Below, in pieces: positions 6,334 through 9,866 of a DNA stretch of 9,866 nt (positions within the stretch are counted from its first letter, which is position 1; each line of letters opens with the position of its first letter). Source of the DNA: RGIG5579 sp045543495 (lineage in GTDB: Bacteria > Bacillota > Clostridia > Oscillospirales > SIG627); the NCBI GenBank assembly GCA_045543495.1, contig JAZQMO010000055.1:1-9866 (forward strand). Reading direction: 5' to 3'. The position numbers were made by a program, and so were the translations under genes. Below the pieces are notes generated by a model. The model worked only from the letters and a program-made list of their open reading frames with translations, searched no databases and was not told the origin of the DNA.

Positions 6334-6487
6334 TTGTTGTTCTTATCGGAGAATTTGTAATCATACCTGTTTTGGTTAAGAACCGGCATCGCATTTGTAT
6401 GCACAAATTCAGTTGGGCAGTAGCCCAAACCCACAGAGCAACAGAAAAGAGAAGATTCGTATATGAACGAGTCTTCTCTTTCTTTTT
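6334..6487 (+). ncRNA. Candidate structured RNA with three-way junction and terminator-like hairpin
   Basis: Nested pairings can be drawn. An outer helix pairs TTGTTGTTCT (6334-6343) with AGAGCAACAG (6435-6444), 10 pairs of which two are G-U. Inside it, GAATTTGT (6351-6358) pairs with ACAAATTC (6403-6410), enclosing GGTT/AACC (6374-6384) and GCAT/ATGC (6391-6402). TTGGGC/GCCCAA (6413-6428) forms a second arm. A 13-bp stem with one wobble (6448-6460 with 6467-6479) follows and is trailed by TTCTTTTTG. This looks like a compact RNA ending at an intrinsic terminator, but no good plus-strand promoter is visible upstream. It fits no riboswitch, 6S or tmRNA consensus I can recall. The helices are seen; the RNA gene is inference. 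Confidence 0.35.
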
Positions 6488-6496
6488 GTCTGTTAA

Positions 6497-6729
6497 GTGA
6501 TATGCTGACGAAAGTCAGCGTGATATTTTCTTTTGAAAAAAACTCGCCTGTGGCGAGATATTTCCAAAAGAAAGTGATATGGAAGCCTTGCGGCTTCCGT
6601 GATATTCTATTCGCTCATAAACTTGCGAAGCAAATATCACTCGGCGTAAGCCGAATAACACTGCGTAGCAATAGAACTCGCCGTAGGCGAATAGAACTGG
6701 CGTGATACTCCGCTTGGAGTATCACGCCA
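6497..6729. repeat. Array of different small hairpins joined by a 7-nt linker
   Basis: The linker GTGATAT occurs at 6497, 6520, 6574 and 6599. Between copies sit unrelated hairpins: GCTGAC/GTCAGC with a GAAA loop (6504-6519); a compound element with TTTCTTTTG/CAAAAGAAA outside and CTCGCC/GGCGAG inside (6527-6573); GGAAGCC/GGCTTCC (6581-6598). From 6617 the polarity flips. Linkers become ATAAAC (6617), ATATCAC (6634), ATAACAC (6655), ATAGAAC (6671) and ATAGAAC (6691), all degenerate reverse complements of GTGATAT. They separate hairpins at 6623-6633, 6641-6654 (GTAA loop), 6662-6670 and 6678-6690. The array ends in a perfect 14-bp stem with a GCTT loop (6698-6729) whose two arms each contain a linker-like GTGATAC. 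Linkers and hairpins tile with almost no bases left over. Function unknown; it could be a mobile palindromic element or a structured transcript. Confidence 0.8.
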
Positions 6730-6802
6730 ACAGCGAACCGTTTTTTTTACTCAATCTTTTTTTAAATGTAAGATCGAATTGACAGAAAAGGAGCATAAAT
6801 CC

Positions 6803-6831
6803 TTGATTTTTTGAATAAAAAGAAATAGAAT
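6803..6831 (+). promoter_or_regulatory. Probable sigma-A promoter of the HTH-glmM operon
   Basis: TTGATT (6803-6808) and TAGAAT (6826-6831) are spaced by 17 bases in an A/T-rich region. Start near 6838, giving a leader of about 99 bases before ATG 6937. Confidence 0.6.
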
Positions 6832-6841
6832 AAGAAGGGAT

Positions 6842-6876
6842 GCAACCATCGGTTGCGAAAAGTTCAAGGACAACTT
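6842..6876 (+). promoter_or_regulatory. Hairpins at the 5' end of the glmM leader
   Basis: GCAACC (6842-6847) and GGTTGC (6851-6856) form a perfect 6-bp hairpin with loop ATC within a few bases of the inferred transcript start. AAGTT/AACTT (6860-6876) can form a second, weak one. A 5'-end hairpin commonly stabilises mRNA; it could also be an operator for the HTH domain of the encoded protein. No riboswitch or glmS-type ribozyme is recognised. Confidence 0.35.
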
Positions 6877-6936
6877 GCTTGATAAACAAAAGGGAATTTG
6901 ATACCATAGACCTATCACCTATAAAGGAGAATTTGT

Positions 6937-8556
6937 ATGACGATCGGTGAAAAAATCATAAAGCTCAGAAACAGAATCGGTTATTCTCAGGAGCAGCTTG
7001 CGGAAAAAATATCCGTTTCCCGTCAGGCCGTTTCCAAGTGGGAAATGGATCAGGCCGTTCCTCAGATCGATAAGGTTCTTTTACTTTGTAAGCTGTTTTC
7101 CGTTTCCTGTGATCAGCTTCTTCTCTCCGAGATCGATATTGAAAAGCCCAAGGGAGAGAATCAAGGAAAAAATAAATATTTCGGGACCGACGGCTTCCGC
7201 GGAGAGGCCAATCAGACCCTTACCTCGATGCACGCCTATCGGGTAGGCCGCTTTTTGGGCTGGTATTACGGCACGGCAAAATCGGGCTGTACCAAATCGG
7301 GCTATCGCCCCCGCATTGTCATCGGTAAGGATACCCGCCGCTCCAGCTATATGCTGGAGTATTCCATCGTAGCGGGCATTACCGCCTCGGGTGCCGATGC
7401 CTATATGCTCCACGTTACCACCACCCCCAGCGTATCATACGTCACCCGTCAGGAGGAGTTTGACTGCGGTATTATGATCACCGCCTCCCATAACCCCTAT
7501 TATGACAACGGCATAAAGATCATCAATCGCTACGGCGAAAAGCTGGATGATGAAACCACCCGCCTGATCGAAGCCTATCTGGATGGGGATCTTGAGACCC
7601 TCGGCGTGGCAGGGGAGGATCTTCCCTTGGCCAAGAAGGAAAAGATCGGCTGCATTGTGGACCATGTGGCGGGCCGAAATCGCTATGTGGGCTATCTCAT
7701 CTCCATTGCCTCCCATTCCTATAAGAATCTGCGGATCGGAATCGATGCGGCAAACGGTGCCTCTTGGAACATTGCCAAGGCCGTTTTCGGTGCCCTGGGG
7801 GCACAGATGTATGTTATCGGTGACGAGCCCGATGGCTTGAATGTCAATGAAAATTGCGGCTCCACCCATATGGAGCGCCTGTCTCAGCTGGTGCGGGACA
7901 ATCACTTGGATCTGGGCTTTGCCTTCGACGGCGATGCCGACCGCTGCCTTGCGGTGGATGAAAACGGAAATCTTGTGGACGGCGATGCCATCCTGTATAT
8001 TTTGGCCAAGCGCCTGAAAAACCGCGGAATGCTCAATTCCAATACCCTGGTTGCCACCGTGATGTCCAACAGCGGCTTTGTGGCAAGTCTTGAGAAGATC
8101 GGGATCCAATGTAAGCAAACCTCCGTGGGAGATCGCTATGTGTACGAGTGTATGCAGGCCAACGATTTCGCCTTGGGCGGAGAGCAGTCGGGTCATATTA
8201 TTTTGAAGAAATACGCCACTACGGGAGACGGCCTTCTGACCGCCATTATGATTGCGGAAGAGGTGTGTGATAGCAAAACCACCCTGTCCGGGCTTGCCGA
8301 GCCCGTTATGCTTTACCCTCAGTATCTGAAAAATTTGCGGGTGAAGGATAAGGAAGCGGCCGCCCGTGATGCAGGTGTCCAAAAGGCCGTTCGTGCCGTG
8401 GAGGAGAAGCTTGCCGGTAAGGGCAGAGTGATGCTCCGTCCCAGCGGTACCGAGCCTGTGATCCGCATTATGGTGGAAAGCGAAAGCGAAGAAAACTGCC
8501 GCCTGTTTGCTGATTCCATCGCCGAGGCTATGAAGGAAGGGGGGCATTGCATTTGA
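6937..8556 (+). CDS. glmM: XRE-type HTH fused to phosphoglucosamine mutase (GlmM)
   Basis: A 539-residue two-part protein. Residues 4-62 are a typical Cro/C1-type HTH: SQEQLAEKISVSRQAVSKWE (17-36) spans the DNA-reading helices. After a Lys-rich linker (about 63-79), KYFGTDGFRGEAN (80-92) matches the usual very N-terminus of GlmM, and the rest is a full alpha-D-phosphohexomutase. Phosphoserine loop TASHNPY has Ser184, metal loop DGDADR is at 331-336, sugar loop GGEQSGH at 414-420 and phosphate loop RPSGTEPVIR at 501-510. GlmM interconverts GlcN-6-P and GlcN-1-P on the way to UDP-GlcNAc, and every catalytic motif is intact. AAAGGAG (6923-6929) precedes ATG 6937. No ATG, GTG or TTG lies just before KYFGTDG, so the enzyme is not separately started there. 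An autoregulatory or metabolite-sensing enzyme is a reasonable inference. Another hexose phosphate could be the substrate, but the motifs favour GlmM. Confidence 0.88.
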   Translation: MTIGEKIIKLRNRIGYSQEQLAEKISVSRQAVSKWEMDQAVPQIDKVLLLCKLFSVSCDQLLLSEIDIEKPKGENQGKNKYFGTDGFRGEANQTLTSMHAYRVGRFLGWYYGTAKSGCTKSGYRPRIVIGKDTRRSSYMLEYSIVAGITASGADAYMLHVTTTPSVSYVTRQEEFDCGIMITASHNPYYDNGIKIINRYGEKLDDETTRLIEAYLDGDLETLGVAGEDLPLAKKEKIGCIVDHVAGRNRYVGYLISIASHSYKNLRIGIDAANGASWNIAKAVFGALGAQMYVIGDEPDGLNVNENCGSTHMERLSQLVRDNHLDLGFAFDGDADRCLAVDENGNLVDGDAILYILAKRLKNRGMLNSNTLVATVMSNSGFVASLEKIGIQCKQTSVGDRYVYECMQANDFALGGEQSGHIILKKYATTGDGLLTAIMIAEEVCDSKTTLSGLAEPVMLYPQYLKNLRVKDKEAAARDAGVQKAVRAVEEKLAGKGRVMLRPSGTEPVIRIMVESESEENCRLFADSIAEAMKEGGHCI

Positions 8557-9221
8557 GCCTTTCCGTCAAAACCGAAGCCCTGTTTCATTGCCAAACGCCC
8601 TATCTTGTGCCCTTGTTTGAAAAGCATACCTACCCTTGGGAAATGCTCCCCGAGATCAAATCGTATATCGCATCTCTCTTGGAACAAGGAATTGAGGGCT
8701 ATACTCTCCTTTCTGAGGGGATCCTCTGCGGGGCGGGAGTCCGCATTCATCCCTTGGCCACCATCATTCCTCCCGCCATCATCGGAGCGGGCACCGAGAT
8801 CCGCCCCGGAGCCTATCTCAGAGGAAATGTGATCACAGGGGAAAACTGTGTCATCGGCAATTCCTCGGAATTGAAAAACTGCATCCTTCTCGATCGGGTT
8901 CAGGTTCCCCACTATAATTATGTGGGCGATTCCATTCTCGGCAACCGTGCCCATATGGGAGCAGGCTCCATCTGCTCCAACTTAAAGTCCGACGGCAAGG
9001 CCGTTGTGATCCACGCCGATAAGGACTACGAAACAGGCCTGCGCAAGATCGGCGGTATCTTGGCCGACGGAGCCGATATCGGCTGCGGCTGTGTCCTCAA
9101 CCCCGGCACCGTCATCGGCAACAATACCTCCGTCTATCCCCTCACAAGCCTGCGAGGCGCCTACCCCGCCGACTCCATCGTCAAGGACCCCAAAACCGTC
9201 GTCAAACGCCTCCCCGAATAA
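8547..9221 (+). CDS. Left-handed beta-helix acyltransferase resembling the GlmU acetyltransferase domain
   Basis: A 224-residue protein. After a 60-residue N-terminal part come hexapeptide repeats of a left-handed beta-helix (IIGAGTEIRPGAYL at 78-91, VITGENCVIGNSSELKN at 95-111, ILADGADIGCGCVLNPGTVIG split over 171-191). GNSSELKN then PHYNYVGDS (121-129) and HMGAGSI (136-142) parallel the GNFVEVK, HLxYxGDA and NxGAGTI segments of GlmU. His122 lines up with the catalytic His of the GlmU acetyltransferase. The GlmU uridylyltransferase domain is absent. Acetylation of GlcN-1-P made by the upstream GlmM is the natural inference. The start is TTG: 8547 sits 6 bases after GGAAGG (8535-8540), and TTG 8553 would overlap the upstream TGA as TTGA. 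The genes are thus translationally coupled. Function as a GlmU-type enzyme is likely but a different acceptor sugar is possible. Confidence 0.82.
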   Translation: MHLSLSVKTEALFHCQTPYLVPLFEKHTYPWEMLPEIKSYIASLLEQGIEGYTLLSEGILCGAGVRIHPLATIIPPAIIGAGTEIRPGAYLRGNVITGENCVIGNSSELKNCILLDRVQVPHYNYVGDSILGNRAHMGAGSICSNLKSDGKAVVIHADKDYETGLRKIGGILADGADIGCGCVLNPGTVIGNNTSVYPLTSLRGAYPADSIVKDPKTVVKRLPE

Positions 9222-9226
9222 ATCCA

Positions 9227-9260
9227 AACCAAAAAAGACCCGATTGGGTCTTTTTTGGTT
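9227..9260 (+). terminator. Terminator of the glmM operon
   Basis: AACCAAAAAAGACCC (9227-9241) pairs perfectly over 15 bp with GGGTCTTTTTTGGTT (9246-9260), loop GATT. The T-run is inside the descending arm, a common form of intrinsic terminator. It lies 6 bases after the stop codon at 9219-9221. Confidence 0.85.
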
Positions 9261-9261
9261 G

Positions 9262-9296
9262 ATATTTCCTCTACCCAAAACGGGTAGAGGAAATAT
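9262..9296. repeat. Perfect 15-bp hairpin downstream of the glmM operon
   Basis: ATATTTCCTCTACCC (9262-9276) and GGGTAGAGGAAATAT (9282-9296) are exact reverse complements around AAAAC. There is no T-run on either side. The left flank TTGATAT differs by one base from the GTGATAT linker of the array at 6497-6729, and one exact GTGATAT lies at 9341-9347. It may be a solitary relative of that array. Its right arm also contains the AGAGG that could serve the small frame at 9295. Confidence 0.6.
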
Positions 9297-9396
9297 GATG
9301 TCCCGTGTATTTATTGCCTGCGTATTTGTGATTCAGGTAGTGATATTTCTTGTTCTGCAAGGTGTTCATGGTGAAAAGTTGACATTTGCTTTTTGA
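9295..9396 (+). CDS. Possible 33-residue hydrophobic small protein
   Basis: From ATG 9295 (a second ATG is at 9298) a 33-residue frame encodes a peptide with one strongly hydrophobic stretch, VFIACVFVIQVVIFLVL (about residues 5-21). It would be a single membrane helix or signal-peptide-like segment. AGAGG (9286-9290) is at ribosome-binding distance but lies inside the perfect hairpin at 9262-9296, so translation would be blocked unless the stem opens. No promoter of its own is clear, and the terminator at 9227-9260 lies just upstream. It could be a chance frame in intergenic DNA; size and layout recall small membrane peptides such as type I toxins. Low confidence. Confidence 0.22.
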   Translation: MMSRVFIACVFVIQVVIFLVLQGVHGEKLTFAF

Positions 9397-9406
9397 GAGT
9401 TTTTTG

Positions 9407-9436
9407 AGAAATACAAAATTTCTAATGCGTTCTAAT
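9407..9436. repeat. Small inverted and direct repeats in non-coding DNA
   Basis: AGAAAT/ATTTCT (9407-9423) is a weak hairpin, followed by a direct repeat TTCTAAT, GCG, TTCTAAT (9420-9436). Apart from these, I see no gene or convincing regulatory site between 9397 and 9523. Confidence 0.3.
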
Positions 9437-9523
9437 TATTTTTAAGCCCTCTCCTGACCTCTCGTGCCCACTGTTTCCGTGTACTCCGAGCGTGGAAGCG
9501 GGATAAACTGTGGTCAAAAAGAT

Positions 9524-9565
9524 ACTCCCCGAATACGGTATCTGCCGTACTCGAGGAGTTTTTTG
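9524..9565. terminator. Bidirectional terminator at the end of the partial minus-strand gene
   Basis: ACTCCCCGAATACGG (9524-9538) pairs with CCGTACTCGAGGAGT (9545-9559) over 15 positions with two wobble-type pairs, loop TATCTG. It is followed by TTTTTTG on the plus strand, and by ATCTTTTTG on the minus strand. The stem begins 8 bases past the stop codon of the gene at 9568-9866, so it should end that transcript. Confidence 0.8.
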
Positions 9566-9567
9566 TC

Positions 9568-9866
9568 TTATTCTTCTTTGGCCTTGTTCAAATTCCACGT
9601 AGCAAGAAAGTCGGGGTTCACTACAACCTCGCCTGTGGAGCGTAGCTTGTATTCGCCTTGACGTGCTCTTTTTGTGGAGCTTAGATCGGGAGGTAAAGTG
9701 AAATCCGTTCCATCTTTTTGTTTCACGCGGATGATGGTTTCGTTCGCTTCCGTTACCGTTCCGTAAAACTGCTTTTGTCCGATATATTCATTGTCATGTG
9801 TGTAATATGTAATACCGACCAAAAGGACTTTGCCGATCAACTCATCAAAGGTTATTTCTTTTTCGG
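9568..9866 (-). CDS. Small hypothetical protein, start beyond the window
   Basis: The frame runs from the window edge to TAA at 9570-9568, about 98 residues as visible. Reading continues without a stop upstream of the internal TTG at 9840 (EKEITFDELIGKV), so the true start lies outside. The sequence is soluble and mainly beta-like: VLLVGITYYTHDNEYIG, then YGTVTEANETIIRVKQKDG (a repeated turn-strand pattern recalling a small barrel), then FTLPPDLSS and VVVNPDFLATW near the end. I recall similar conserved hypothetical proteins in Clostridia but know no assigned function. No signal peptide, membrane segment or catalytic motif is visible. A bidirectional terminator follows directly. Confidence 0.75.
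   Translation of the reverse strand, partial: EKEITFDELIGKVLLVGITYYTHDNEYIGQKQFYGTVTEANETIIRVKQKDGTDFTLPPDLSSTKRARQGEYKLRSTGEVVVNPDFLATWNLNKAKEE

Noticed and set aside
6497..6729. CRISPR array
   Set aside because: The constant units are only 7 nt, the intervening segments are palindromes of unequal length, and there are no cas genes.
6779..6784. TTGACA as the -35 box for glmM
   Set aside because: No -10 box stands at 16-18 bases; the closest A/T-rich hexamer is only 10 bases away. TTGATT/TAGAAT at 6803-6831 fits better.
6722..6907. Minus-strand frame of 61 codons between the hairpin array and glmM
   Set aside because: No ribosome binding site or recognised domain; it overlaps the glmM promoter and the end of the array.
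7435..8547. Long open frame of 370 codons antisense to glmM
   Set aside because: A by-product of codon bias; no motif, no ribosome binding site, and it covers a fully conserved enzyme on the other strand.
9421..9520. tRNA-like segment downstream of the glmM operon
   Set aside because: No cloverleaf with acceptor stem and TTCRA loop can be drawn; only a weak wobble stem near 9474-9496.

Overview
The window looks like chromosome from a gut-type member of the Clostridia (Eubacteriales, perhaps an Oscillospiraceae-like lineage). The grounds are strong AGGAG-type ribosome binding sites, sigma-A type promoters, U-rich intrinsic terminators, a clostridial-type Rnf subunit pair, a DUF1836 protein, and dispersed GTAGGGGCCGACG-type intergenic repeats. 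The taxonomic placement is inference. No tRNA, rRNA, CRISPR array, transposase or phage gene was recognised.

Layout. 1-405 holds no convincing gene, only small palindromic repeats. 440-1033 (minus) encodes a DUF1836 protein with a MerR-like helix-turn-helix and a Lys/Glu tail. It is divergent from a long-chain acyl-CoA synthetase-like gene (1211-2899, plus), whose promoter carries an inverted repeat between the -35 and -10 boxes. After a terminator come rnfC and rnfD (3061-5443, plus) under a near-consensus promoter. They end at a bidirectional terminator, with none of the other Rnf subunit genes beside them. 5510-6244 (minus) is a DUF4886 SGNH-hydrolase-like gene with its own promoter.

6245-6936 is a long non-coding stretch and the most unusual part of the window. 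It has a possible three-way-junction RNA ending in a terminator-like hairpin (6334-6487). This is followed by an array of small, mutually different hairpins separated by a 7-nt linker, GTGATAT in the left half and its degenerate reverse complement in the right half (6497-6729). Next is a promoter and a structured leader for a gene fusing an XRE-type helix-turn-helix to a complete phosphoglucosamine mutase (6937-8556). Overlapping its end is a left-handed beta-helix acyltransferase resembling the acetyltransferase half of GlmU (8547-9221). Together these could convert GlcN-6-P to GlcN-1-P and then GlcNAc-1-P, feeding UDP-GlcNAc and cell-wall synthesis.

9222-9567 holds a terminator, a second long perfect hairpin, a possible 33-residue hydrophobic peptide and a bidirectional terminator. 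The window ends inside a small hypothetical gene on the minus strand (9568-9866), whose start lies beyond the edge.

The observations most worth following are the linker/hairpin array, the HTH-GlmM fusion, the isolated rnfCD pair, and the MerR-like arrangement of the DUF1836/acyl-CoA synthetase promoter region.
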